Positions 25,866 through 39,380 of a stretch of 64,000 bases of DNA are shown here, one piece after another. The stretch is from Xylocopa sonorina (Eukaryota; Arthropoda; Insecta; Hymenoptera; Apidae): assembly GCF_050948175.1 (NCBI RefSeq), contig NC_135201.1, forward strand, positions 124,001-188,000, written 5' to 3'. Positions within the stretch are counted from its first letter, which is position 1. Each line of letters opens with the position of its first letter. The notes under the pieces are model-generated. The model ran no database searches. It was not told the origin of the DNA and was given only the letters and a program-made list of their open reading frames with translations. The translations under genes were made by a program, and so were the position numbers.

Positions 25866-27709
25866 CTATTTCGGAGAAAGAAAGTGTCGCATTTACATTC
25901 ACTCGAAGCGTAGACGAGGAATACATAGTACTTCGCAACGAATATTTTATCTCATCATGAGACATAGAAATGAGATGCGATATCGCGTTTTAAGAAGCAT
26001 TACAACTCTATTGCTACGATACGTAGACATCTGCAAACGCTATTTCCTAGCAAGGAAGTGTCGCATTTACTTTCATGTGAAGTGTAGACGAGGAATACGT
26101 AACACTTCGCAATGAATATTATATCTTTTCATTAAACAGAAATGAGATGCGATATCGCGTTTTAAGAAGCTTTAGCACTCTATTGCTACGATACGTAGAC
26201 ATCTGCAAACGCTATTCCCGAGAAAGGATGTGTCGCATTTACATTCATTTGAAGCGTAGACGTGGAATACATAGTACTTCGCAATGAATATTATATCTTA
26301 TCATGAGGCATAGAAATGAGATGCGATATCGCGTTTTAAGAAGCATTACAACTCTATTGCTACGATACGTAGACATCTGCAAACGCTATTTCCTAGGAAG
26401 GAAGTGTCGCATTTACATTCATTTGAAGTGTAGACGAGGAATACATAACACTTCGCAATGAATATTATATCTTATCATGAATCACAGAAATGAGATGCGA
26501 TATCGCGTTTTAAGAAGCTTTAGAACTCTATTGCTACGATACGTAGACATCTGCAAACGCTATTTCCGAGAAAGGAAGTGTCGCATTTATATTCATTTGA
26601 AGTGTAGACGAGGAATACATAACACTTCGCAATGAATATTATATCTTATCATGAATCACAGAAATGAGATGCGATATCGCGTTTTAAGAAGCTTTAGAAC
26701 TCTATTGCTACGATACGTAGACATCTGCAAACGATATTTCCTAGCAAAGAAGTGTCGCATTTACATTCATTTGATGCGTAGACGAGGAATACATAGTACT
26801 TCGCAACGAATATTTTATCTTATCATGAGGCATAGAAATGAGATGCGATATCGCGTTTTAAGAAGCATTACAACACTATTGCTACGATACGTAGATATCT
26901 GCAAACGCTATTTCCTAGCAAGGAAGTGTCGCATTTACGTTCATTTGAAGTGTATGCGAGGAATACATAACACTTCGCAATGAATATTATATCTTATCAT
27001 GAATCATAGAAGTGAGATGCGATATCGCGTTTTAAGCTGCATTACAACTCTATTGCTACGATACGTAGACATCTGCAAACGCTATTTCCTAGCAAGGAAG
27101 TGTCGCATTTACTTTCATGTGAAGTGTAGACGAGGAATACGTAACACTTCGCAATGAATATTATATCTTTTCATTAAACAGAAATGAGATGCGATATCGC
27201 GTTTTAAGAAGCTTTAGAACTCTATTGCTACGATACGTAGACATCTGCAAACGCTATTTCCGAGAAAGGATGTGTCGCATTTACATTCATTTGAAGCGTA
27301 GACGTGGAATACATAGTACTTCGCAATGAATATTATATCTTATCATGAATCATAGAAGTGAGATGCGATATCGCGTTTTAAGCTGCATTACAACTCTATT
27401 GCTACGATACGTAGACATCTGCAAACGCTATTTCCTAGCAAGGAAGTGTCGCATTTACTTTCATGCGAAGTGTAGACGAGGAATACGTAACACTTCGCAA
27501 TGAATATTATATCTTTTCATTAAACAGAAATGAGATGCGATATCGCGTTTTAAGAAGCTTTAGAACTCTATTGCTACGATACGTAGACATCTGCAAACGA
27601 TATTTCCTAGCAAGGAAGTGTCGCATTTACATTCATTTGAAGCGTAGACGAGGAATACATAGTACTTCGCAACGAATATTTTATCTTATCATGAGGCATA
27701 GAAATGAGA
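25760..27709 (+). repeat. block X, copy 2, about 1.95 kb (partner 32362-34311, offset 6602)
   Basis: This matches 32,362-34,311 with no difference that I noticed. It is longer than copy 1 because both share one additional monomer (about 26,990-27,160; GAAGTGAG with AAGCTGCATT, then TTTCATGTG) that copy 1 lacks. The copies part at 27,709/34,311, where GAGAAGCG follows in one and GAGATGCG in the other. Confidence 0.8.
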
Positions 27710-28787
27710 AGCGATATCGCGATTTATGAAGCATTACAACTCTATTGCTACGATACGTGGACATCTGCAAGCGCTATTTCCTAGCAAGGAGTTGACGCAT
27801 TTACATTCATTTGAAGTGTAGACGAGGAATACATAACACTTCGCAATGAATATTATATCTTATCATGAGTCACAGAAATGAGATGCGATATCGCGTTTTA
27901 AGAAGTTTTAGAACTCTATTGCTACGATACGTAGACATCTGCAAACGCTATTTCCTAGCAAGGAAGTGTCGCATTTACTTTCGTGTGAAGTGTAGACGAG
28001 GAATACATATACACTTCGCAATGATTATTATATCTTTTTATTAAACATAGGAATGAGATGCGATATCGCGTTTTAAGGAGCTTTAGAACTCTATTGCTAC
28101 GATACGTAGACATCTGCAAACGCTATTTCCGAGAAAGGATGTGTTGCATTTACATTCATTCGAAGCGTAGACGAGGAATACATAGTACTTCGCAATGAAT
28201 ATTATATCTTATCATGAATCACAGAAATGAGATGCGATATCGCGTTTTAAGAAGCTTTAGAACTCTATTGCTACGATACGTAGACATCTGCAAACGCTAT
28301 TTCCGGAAAAGAAAGTGTCGCATTTACATTCATTCGAAGCGTAGACGAGGAATACATAGTACTTCGCAACGAATATTTTATCTTATCATGAGGCATAGAA
28401 ATGAGATGCGATATCGCGTTTTAAGAAGCATTACAACTCTATTGCTACGATACGTAGACATCTGCAAACGCTATTTCCTAGCAAGGAAGTGTCGCATTTA
28501 CTTTCATGTGAAGTGTAGACGAGGAATACGTAACACTTCGCAATGAATATTATATCTTTTCATTAAACAGAAATGAGATGCGATATCGCGTTTTAAGAAG
28601 CTTTAGAACTCTATTGCTACGATACGTAGACATCTGCAAACACTATTTCCGAGAAAGGATGTGTCGCATTTACATTCATTTGAAGCGTAGACGTGGAATA
28701 CATAGTACTTCGCAATGAATATTATATCTTATCATGAATCATAGAAGTGAGATGCGATATCGCGTTTTAAGCTGCATTACAACTCTA

Positions 28788-30351
28788 TTGCTACGATACG
28801 TAGACATCTGCAAACGCTATTTCCTAGGAAGGAAGTGTCGCATTTACATTCATTTGAAGTGTAGACGAGGAATACATAACACTTCGCAATGAATATTATA
28901 TCTTATCATGAATCACAGAAATGAGATGCGATATCGCGTTTTAAGAAGCTTTAGAACTCTATTGCTACGATACGTAGACATCTGCAAACGATATTTCCTA
29001 GCAAGGAAGTGTCGCATTTACATTCATTTGAAGCGTAGACGAGGAATACATAGTACTTCGCAACGAATATTTTATCTTATCATGAGGCATAGAAATGAGA
29101 TGCGATATCGCGTTTTAAGAAGCATTACAACACTATTGCTACGATACGTAGATATCTGCAAACGCTATTTCCTAGCAAGGAAGTGTCGCATTTACGTTCA
29201 TTTGAAGTGTATGCGAGGAATACATAACACTTCGCAATGAATATTATATCTCATCATGAATCACAGAAATGAGATGCGATATCGCGTTTTAAGAAGCTTT
29301 AGAACTCTATTGCTAAGATACGTAGACATCTGCAAACGCTATTTCCGAGAAAGGAAGTGTCGCATTTACATTCATTTGAAGTGTAGACGAGGAATACATA
29401 ACACTTCGCAATGAATATTATATCTTATCATGAATCACAGAAATGAGATGCGATATCGCGTTTTAAGAAGCTTTAGAACTCTATTGCTACGATACGTAGA
29501 CATCTGCAAACGATATTTCCTAGCAAGGAAGTGTCGCATTTACATTCATTTGAAGCGTAGACGAGGAATACATAGTACTTCGCAACGAATATTTTATCTT
29601 ATCATGAGGCATAGAAATGAGATGCGATATCGCGTTTTAAGAAGCATTACAACACTATTGCTACGATACGTAGACATCTGCAAACGCTATTTCCTAGCAA
29701 GGAAGTGTCGCATTTACTTTCATGTGAAGTGTAGACGAGGAATACGTAACACTTCGCAATGAATATTATATCTTTTCATTAAACAGAAATGAGATGCGAT
29801 ATCGCGTTTTAAGAAGCTTTAGAACTCTATTGCTACGATACGTAGACATCTGCAAACACTATTTCCGAGAAAGGATGTGTCGCATTTACATTCATTTGAA
29901 GCGTAGACGTGGAATACATAGTACTTCGCAATGAATATTATATCTTATCATGAATCATAGAAGTGAGATGCGATATCGCGTTTTAAGCTGCATTACAACT
30001 CTATTGCTACGATACGTAGACATCTGCAAACGCTATTTCCTAGGAAGGAAGTGTCGCATTTACATTCATTTGAAGTGTAGACGAGGAATACATAACACTT
30101 CGCAATGAATATTATATCTTATCATGAATCACAGAAATGAGATGCGATATCGCGTTTTAAGAAGCTTTAGAACTCTATTGCTACGATACGTAGACATCTG
30201 CAAACGATATTTCCTAGCAAGGAAGTGTCGCATTTACATTCATTTGAAGCGTAGACGAGGAATACATAGTACTTCGCAACGAATATTTTATCTTATCATG
30301 AGGCATAGAAATGAGATGCGATATCGCGTTTTAAGAAGCATTACAACACTA
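28788..30351 (+). repeat. 1564 bp higher-order repeat, unit 1 (9 monomers)
   Basis: This is followed at once by a second unit at 30352-31915. Nine monomers (1566 bp) minus one 2 bp deletion (AAACAG, about 29,780 and 31,344) give 1564. The unit contains successive A-B dimers and the GCTAAGATACG variant at the same relative place. The two units look identical. The next monomer after unit 2 carries a private ATTATAACAC. Confidence 0.85.
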
Positions 30352-31915
30352 TTGCTACGATACGTAGACATCTGCAAACGCTATTTCCTAGGAAGGAAGT
30401 GTCGCATTTACATTCATTTGAAGTGTAGACGAGGAATACATAACACTTCGCAATGAATATTATATCTTATCATGAATCACAGAAATGAGATGCGATATCG
30501 CGTTTTAAGAAGCTTTAGAACTCTATTGCTACGATACGTAGACATCTGCAAACGATATTTCCTAGCAAGGAAGTGTCGCATTTACATTCATTTGAAGCGT
30601 AGACGAGGAATACATAGTACTTCGCAACGAATATTTTATCTTATCATGAGGCATAGAAATGAGATGCGATATCGCGTTTTAAGAAGCATTACAACACTAT
30701 TGCTACGATACGTAGATATCTGCAAACGCTATTTCCTAGCAAGGAAGTGTCGCATTTACGTTCATTTGAAGTGTATGCGAGGAATACATAACACTTCGCA
30801 ATGAATATTATATCTCATCATGAATCACAGAAATGAGATGCGATATCGCGTTTTAAGAAGCTTTAGAACTCTATTGCTAAGATACGTAGACATCTGCAAA
30901 CGCTATTTCCGAGAAAGGAAGTGTCGCATTTACATTCATTTGAAGTGTAGACGAGGAATACATAACACTTCGCAATGAATATTATATCTTATCATGAATC
31001 ACAGAAATGAGATGCGATATCGCGTTTTAAGAAGCTTTAGAACTCTATTGCTACGATACGTAGACATCTGCAAACGATATTTCCTAGCAAGGAAGTGTCG
31101 CATTTACATTCATTTGAAGCGTAGACGAGGAATACATAGTACTTCGCAACGAATATTTTATCTTATCATGAGGCATAGAAATGAGATGCGATATCGCGTT
31201 TTAAGAAGCATTACAACACTATTGCTACGATACGTAGACATCTGCAAACGCTATTTCCTAGCAAGGAAGTGTCGCATTTACTTTCATGTGAAGTGTAGAC
31301 GAGGAATACGTAACACTTCGCAATGAATATTATATCTTTTCATTAAACAGAAATGAGATGCGATATCGCGTTTTAAGAAGCTTTAGAACTCTATTGCTAC
31401 GATACGTAGACATCTGCAAACACTATTTCCGAGAAAGGATGTGTCGCATTTACATTCATTTGAAGCGTAGACGTGGAATACATAGTACTTCGCAATGAAT
31501 ATTATATCTTATCATGAATCATAGAAGTGAGATGCGATATCGCGTTTTAAGCTGCATTACAACTCTATTGCTACGATACGTAGACATCTGCAAACGCTAT
31601 TTCCTAGGAAGGAAGTGTCGCATTTACATTCATTTGAAGTGTAGACGAGGAATACATAACACTTCGCAATGAATATTATATCTTATCATGAATCACAGAA
31701 ATGAGATGCGATATCGCGTTTTAAGAAGCTTTAGAACTCTATTGCTACGATACGTAGACATCTGCAAACGATATTTCCTAGCAAGGAAGTGTCGCATTTA
31801 CATTCATTTGAAGCGTAGACGAGGAATACATAGTACTTCGCAACGAATATTTTATCTTATCATGAGGCATAGAAATGAGATGCGATATCGCGTTTTAAGA
31901 AGCATTATAACACTA
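30352..31915 (+). repeat. 1564 bp higher-order repeat, unit 2
   Basis: This copies 28788-30351. The junction between the units falls in the ATTGCTACGATACGTAGA region of a monomer at about 30,350, the same part of the monomer used by the 1217 bp duplication. Confidence 0.85.
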
Positions 31916-32087
31916 TTGCTACGATACGTAGATATCTGCAAACGCTATTTCCTAGCAAGGAAGTGTCGCATTTACGTTCATTTGAAGTGTATGCGAGGAA
32001 TACATAACACTTCGCAATGAATATTATATCTTATCATGAATCATAGAAGTGAGATGCGATATCGCGTTTTAAGAAGCATTACAACTC

Positions 32088-34311
32088 TATTGCTACGATA
32101 CGTAGACATCTGCAAACGCTATTTCCTAGCAAGGAAGTGTCGCATTTACTTTCGTGTGAAGTGTAGACGAGGAATACATATACACTTCGCAATGATTATT
32201 ATATCCTTTTATTAAACATAGGAATGAGATGCGATATCGCGTTTTAAGGAGCTTTAGAACTCTATTGCTACGATACGTAGACATCTGCAAACGCTATTTC
32301 CGAGAAAGGATGTGTTGCATTTACATTCATTCGAAGCGTAGACGAGGAATACATAGTACTTCGCAATGAATATTATATCTTATCATGAATCACAGAAATG
32401 AGATGCGATATCGCGTTTTAAGAAGCTTTAGAACTCTATTGCTACGATACGTAGACATCTGCAAACGCTATTTCGGAGAAAGAAAGTGTCGCATTTACAT
32501 TCACTCGAAGCGTAGACGAGGAATACATAGTACTTCGCAACGAATATTTTATCTCATCATGAGACATAGAAATGAGATGCGATATCGCGTTTTAAGAAGC
32601 ATTACAACTCTATTGCTACGATACGTAGACATCTGCAAACGCTATTTCCTAGCAAGGAAGTGTCGCATTTACTTTCATGTGAAGTGTAGACGAGGAATAC
32701 GTAACACTTCGCAATGAATATTATATCTTTTCATTAAACAGAAATGAGATGCGATATCGCGTTTTAAGAAGCTTTAGCACTCTATTGCTACGATACGTAG
32801 ACATCTGCAAACGCTATTCCCGAGAAAGGATGTGTCGCATTTACATTCATTTGAAGCGTAGACGTGGAATACATAGTACTTCGCAATGAATATTATATCT
32901 TATCATGAGGCATAGAAATGAGATGCGATATCGCGTTTTAAGAAGCATTACAACTCTATTGCTACGATACGTAGACATCTGCAAACGCTATTTCCTAGGA
33001 AGGAAGTGTCGCATTTACATTCATTTGAAGTGTAGACGAGGAATACATAACACTTCGCAATGAATATTATATCTTATCATGAATCACAGAAATGAGATGC
33101 GATATCGCGTTTTAAGAAGCTTTAGAACTCTATTGCTACGATACGTAGACATCTGCAAACGCTATTTCCGAGAAAGGAAGTGTCGCATTTATATTCATTT
33201 GAAGTGTAGACGAGGAATACATAACACTTCGCAATGAATATTATATCTTATCATGAATCACAGAAATGAGATGCGATATCGCGTTTTAAGAAGCTTTAGA
33301 ACTCTATTGCTACGATACGTAGACATCTGCAAACGATATTTCCTAGCAAAGAAGTGTCGCATTTACATTCATTTGATGCGTAGACGAGGAATACATAGTA
33401 CTTCGCAACGAATATTTTATCTTATCATGAGGCATAGAAATGAGATGCGATATCGCGTTTTAAGAAGCATTACAACACTATTGCTACGATACGTAGATAT
33501 CTGCAAACGCTATTTCCTAGCAAGGAAGTGTCGCATTTACGTTCATTTGAAGTGTATGCGAGGAATACATAACACTTCGCAATGAATATTATATCTTATC
33601 ATGAATCATAGAAGTGAGATGCGATATCGCGTTTTAAGCTGCATTACAACTCTATTGCTACGATACGTAGACATCTGCAAACGCTATTTCCTAGCAAGGA
33701 AGTGTCGCATTTACTTTCATGTGAAGTGTAGACGAGGAATACGTAACACTTCGCAATGAATATTATATCTTTTCATTAAACAGAAATGAGATGCGATATC
33801 GCGTTTTAAGAAGCTTTAGAACTCTATTGCTACGATACGTAGACATCTGCAAACGCTATTTCCGAGAAAGGATGTGTCGCATTTACATTCATTTGAAGCG
33901 TAGACGTGGAATACATAGTACTTCGCAATGAATATTATATCTTATCATGAATCATAGAAGTGAGATGCGATATCGCGTTTTAAGCTGCATTACAACTCTA
34001 TTGCTACGATACGTAGACATCTGCAAACGCTATTTCCTAGCAAGGAAGTGTCGCATTTACTTTCATGCGAAGTGTAGACGAGGAATACGTAACACTTCGC
34101 AATGAATATTATATCTTTTCATTAAACAGAAATGAGATGCGATATCGCGTTTTAAGAAGCTTTAGAACTCTATTGCTACGATACGTAGACATCTGCAAAC
34201 GATATTTCCTAGCAAGGAAGTGTCGCATTTACATTCATTTGAAGCGTAGACGAGGAATACATAGTACTTCGCAACGAATATTTTATCTTATCATGAGGCA
34301 TAGAAATGAGA
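32088..34311 (+). repeat. block X, copy 3, about 2.2 kb
   Basis: This combines the left extension found only in copy 1 (the TTTCGTGTG monomer at 32,150) with the extra monomer found only in copy 2. It is therefore the longest copy and may be nearest to the ancestral form. Confidence 0.75.
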
Positions 34312-34445
34312 TGCGATATCGCGTTTTAAGAAGCATTACAACACTATTGCTACGATACGTAGATATCTGCAAACGCTATTTCCTAGCAAGGAAGTGTCGC
34401 ATTTACGTTCATTTGAAGTGTATGCGAGGAATACATAACACTTCG
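33150..34445 (+). repeat. 1.3 kb duplicated block (partner 35930-37225, offset 2780)
   Basis: GCATTTATATTC, CTAGCAAAGAAG and the GAAGTGAG/AAGCTGCATT monomers recur at a constant 2780 bp (16 monomers minus 4 bp). Small differences exist: TTGATGCG against TTGAAGCG near 33,373/36,153, and GGAAGTG against GGAGGTG near 33,699/36,479. The right copy is flanked by 3-mer units (522 bp), so it appears inserted among a different monomer type. Confidence 0.75.
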
Positions 34446-34513
34446 CAATGAATATTATATCTTATCATGAATCACAGAAATGAGATGCGATATCGCGTTT
34501 TAAGAAGCTTTAG

Positions 34514-35557
34514 AACTCTATTGCTACGATACGTAGACATCTGCAAACGCTATTTCCGTGAAAGGATGTGTCTCATTTACATTCATTTGAAGCGTAGACG
34601 AGGAATACATAGTACTTCGCAATGAATATTATATCTTATCATGAATCATAGAAATGAGATGAGATATCGCGTTTTAAGAAGCATTACAACTCTATTGCTA
34701 CGATAAGTAGACATCTGCAAACGCTATTTCCTAGCAAGGAAGTGTCGCATTTACCTTCATTTGAAGTGTATGCGAGGAATACATAACACTTCACAATGAA
34801 TATTATATCTTATAATGAATCATAGAAATGAGATGCGACATCTCGTTTTAAGAAGCATTAGTACTCTATTGCTTCGATACGTAGACACCTGCATTCGCTA
34901 TTTCCTAGCAAGGAAGTGTCGCATTTACAATCATATGAAGCATAGACGAGGAATACATAACACTTCGCAATGAATACTATATCTTATCATGAATCATAGA
35001 AATGAGATGCGATATCGCGTTTTAAGAAGCGTTAGAACTCTATTGCTACGATACGTAGACATCTGCAAACGCTATTTCCGTGAAAGGATGTGTCTCATTT
35101 ACATTCATTTGAAGCGTAGACGAGGAATACATAGTACTTCGCAATGAATATTATATCTTATCATGAATCATAGAAATGAGATGAGATATCGCGTTTTAAG
35201 AAGCATTACAACTCTATTGCTACGATAAGTAGACATCTGCAAACGCTATTTCCTAGCAAGGAAGTGTCGCATTTACGTTCATTTGAAGTGTATGCGAGGA
35301 ATACATAACACTTCACAATGAATATTATATCTTATAATGAATCATAGAAATGAGATGCGACATCTCGTTTTAAGAAGCATTAGTACTCTATTGCTTCGAT
35401 ACGTAGACACCTGCATTCGCTATTTCCTAGCAAGGAAGTGTCGCATTTACAATCATATGAAGCATAGACGAGGAATACATAACACTTCGCAATGAATACT
35501 ATATCTTATCATGAATCATAGAAATGAGATGCGATATCGCGTTTTAAGAAGCGTTAG
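34514..35557 (+). repeat. two 522 bp higher-order repeat units (3 monomers each)
   Basis: Units at about 34,514-35,035 and 35,036-35,557 share TTTCCGTGAAAGG with TGTCTCATTTAC, GATGAGATATCG with CGATAAGTAG, and a GATGCGACATCTCG monomer. One substitution is ACCTTCAT at 34,754 against ACGTTCAT. The tail of unit 2 and the next monomers (35,240-35,949) are copied again at 37,150-37,859, offset 1910. Confidence 0.8.
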
Positions 35558-37859
35558 AACTCTATTGCTACGATACGTAGACATCTGCAAACGCTATTTC
35601 CTAGCAAGGAAGGTTCGCATTTACATTCATTTGAAGTGTAGACGAGGAATACATAACACTTCGCATTGAATATTATATCTTATCATGAATCACAGAAATG
35701 AGATGCGATATCCCGTTTTAAGAAGCTTTAGAACTCTATTGCTACGATACGTAGACATCTGCAAACGCTATTTCCGAAAAAGGAAGTGTCGCATTTACAT
35801 TCATTTGAAGCGTAGACGAAGAATACATAGTATTTCGCAATGAATATTTTATCTTATCATTAAACATAGAAATGAGATGCGATATCGCGTTTTATGAAGC
35901 ATTACAACTCTATTGCTACGATACGTAGACATCTGCAAACGCTATTTCCGAGAAAGGAAGTGTCGCATTTATATTCATTTGAAGTGTAGACGAGGAATAC
36001 ATAACACTTCGCAATGAATATTATATCTTATCATGAATCACAGAAATGAGATGCGATATCGCGTTTTAAGAAGCTTTAGAACTCTATTGCTACGATACGT
36101 AGACATCTGCAAACGATATTTCCTAGCAAAGAAGTGTCGCATTTACATTCATTTGAAGCGTAGACGAGGAATACATAGTACTTCGCAACGAATATTTTAT
36201 CTTATCATGAGGCATAGAAATGAGATGCGATATCGCGTTTTAAGAAGCATTACAACACTATTGCTACGATACGTAGATATCTGCAAACGCTATTTCCTAG
36301 CAAGGAAGTGTCGCATTTACGTTCATTTGAAGTGTATGCGAGGAATACATAACACTTCGCAATGAATATTATATCTTATCATGAATCATAGAAGTGAGAT
36401 GCGATATCGCGTTTTAAGCTGCATTACAACTCTATTGCTACGATACGTAGACATCTGCAAACGCTATTTCCTAGCAAGGAGGTGTCGCATTTACTTTCAT
36501 GTGAAGTGTAGACGAGGAATACGTAACACTTCGCAATGAATATTATATCTTTTCATTAAACAGAAATGAGATGCGATATCGCGTTTTAAGAAGCTTTAGA
36601 ACTCTATTGCTACGATACGTAGACATCTGCAAACGCTATTTCCGAGAAAGGATGTGTCGCATTTACATTCATTTGAAGCGTAGACGTGGAATACATAGTA
36701 CTTCGCAATGAATATTATATCTTATCATGAATCATAGAAGTGAGATGCGATATCGCGTTTTAAGCTGCATTACAACTCTATTGCTACGATACGTAGACAT
36801 CTGCAAACGCTATTTCCTAGCAAGGAAGTGTCGCATTTACTTTCATGTGAAGTGTAGACGAGGAATACGTAACACTTCGCAATGAATATTATATCTTTTC
36901 ATTAAACAGAAATGAGATGCGATATCGCGTTTTAAGAAGCTTTAGAACTCTATTGCTACGATACGTAGACATCTGCAAACGATATTTCCTAGCAAGGAAG
37001 TGTCGCATTTACATTCATTTGAAGCGTAGACGAGGAATACATAGTACTTCGCAACGAATATTTTATCTTATCATGAGGCATAGAAATGAGATGCGATATC
37101 GCGTTTTAAGAAGCATTACAACTCTATTGCTACGATACGTAGATATCTGCAAACGCTATTTCCTAGCAAGGAAGTGTCGCATTTACGTTCATTTGAAGTG
37201 TATGCGAGGAATACATAACACTTCACAATGAATATTATATCTTATAATGAATCATAGAAATGAGATGCGACATCTCGTTTTAAGAAGCATTAGTACTCTA
37301 TTGCTTCGATACGTAGACACCTGCATTCGCTATTTCCTAGCAAGGAAGTGTCGCATTTACAATCATATGAAGCATAGACGAGGAATACATAACACTTCGC
37401 AATGAATACTATATCTTATCATGAATCATAGAAATGAGATGCGATATCGCGTTTTAAGAAGCGTTAGAACTCTATTGCTACGATTCGTAGACATCTGCAA
37501 ACGCTATTTCCTAGCAAGGAAGGTTCGCATTTACATTCATTTGAAGTGTAGACGAGGAATACATAACACTTCGCATTGAATATTATATCTTATCATGAAT
37601 CACAGAAATGAGATGCGATATCCCGTTTTAAGAAGCTTTAGAACTCTATTGCTACGATACGTAGACATCTGCAAACGCTATTTCCGAAAAAGGAAGTGTC
37701 GCATTTACATTCATTTGAAGCGTAGACGAAGAATACATAGTACTTCGCAATGAATATTTTATCTTATCATTAAACATAGAAATGAGATGCGATATCGCGT
37801 TTTATGAAGCATTACAACTCTATTGCTACGATACGTAGACATCTGCAAACGCTATTTCC

Positions 37860-39380
37860 TAGCAAGGAAGTGTCGCATTTACATTCATTTGAAGTGTAGA
37901 CGAGGAATACATAACACTTCGGACTGAATATTATATCTTATCATGAGACATAGAAATGAGATGCGATATCGCGTTTTATGAAGCATTACAACTCTAATGC
38001 TACGATACGTGGACATCTGCAAGCGCTATTTCCTAGCAAGGAATTGACGCATTTACATTCATTTGAAGCGTAGACGAGGAATACATAGTACTTCGCAATG
38101 AATATTTTATCTTATCGTGAGACATGGAAATGAGATGCAATATCGCGTTTTAAGAAGCTTTAGAACTCTCTTGCTACGATACGTAGACATCTGCAAACGC
38201 TATTTCCTAGCAGGGAAGTGTCGCATTTACGCTCATTTGAAGCGTAGACGAGGAATACATAACACTTCGCAATGAATATTATATCTTATCATGAATCACA
38301 GAAATGAGATGCGATATCGCGTTTTAAGAAGCTTTACAACTCTATTGCTACGATACGTAGACATCTGCAAACGCTATTTCCTAGCAAGGAAGTGTAGCAT
38401 TTACTTTCGTGTGAAGTGTAGACGAGGAATACATATACACTTCGCAATGATTATTATATCTTTTTATTAAACATAGGAATGAGATGCGATATCGCGTTTT
38501 AAGGAGCTTTAGAACTCTATTGCTACGATACGTAGACATCTGCAAACGCTATTTCCGAGAAAGGATGTGTTGCATTTACATTCATTCGAAGCGTAGACGA
38601 GGAATACATAGTACTTCGCAATGAATATTATATCTTATCATGAATCACAGAAATGAGATGCGATATCGCGTTTTAAGAAGCTTTAGAACTCTATTGCTAC
38701 GATACGTAGACATCTGCAAACGCTATTTCCGAGAAAGAAAGTGTCGCATTTACATTCATTCGAAGCGTAGACGAGGAATACATAGTACTTCGCAACGAAT
38801 ATTTTATCTTATCATGAGACATAGAAATGAGATGCGATATCGCGTTTTAAGAAGCATTACAACTCTATTGCTACGATACGTAGACATCTGCAAACGCTAT
38901 TTCCTAGCAAGGAAGTGTCGCATTTACTTTCATGTGAAGTGTAGACGAGGAATACGTAACACTTCGCAATGAATATTATATCTTTTCATTAAACAGAAAT
39001 GAGATGCGATATCGCGTTTTAAGAAGCTTTAGAACTCTATTGCTACGATACGTAGACATCTGCAAACGCTATTCCCGAGAAAGGATGTGTCGCATTTACA
39101 TTCATTTGAAGCGTAGACGTGGAATACATAGTACTTCGCAATGAATATTATATCTTATCATGAGGCATAGAAATGAGATGCGATATCGCGTTTTAAGAAG
39201 CATTACAACTCTATTGCTACGATACGTAGACATCTGCAAACGCTATTTCCTAGGAAGGAAGTGTCGCATTTACATTCATTTGAAGTGTAGACGAGGAATA
39301 CATAACACTTCGCAATGAATATTATATCTTATCATGAATCACAGAAATGAGATGCGATATCGCGTTTTAAGAAGCATTAC
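37860..39380 (+). repeat. mixed monomers plus a copy of the TTTCGTGTG-containing dimer block
   Basis: The first part holds CTTCGGACTG and CTCTAATGC variants that recur at about 41,000-41,340. The second part (from about 38,400) resembles the 15.8-16.7 kb and 22.6-23.4 kb segments, with the marker monomer at 38,405 followed by an A-B dimer. Individual variants differ (TGTAGCATTTAC at 38,394), so this is an independent copy. Confidence 0.6.
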
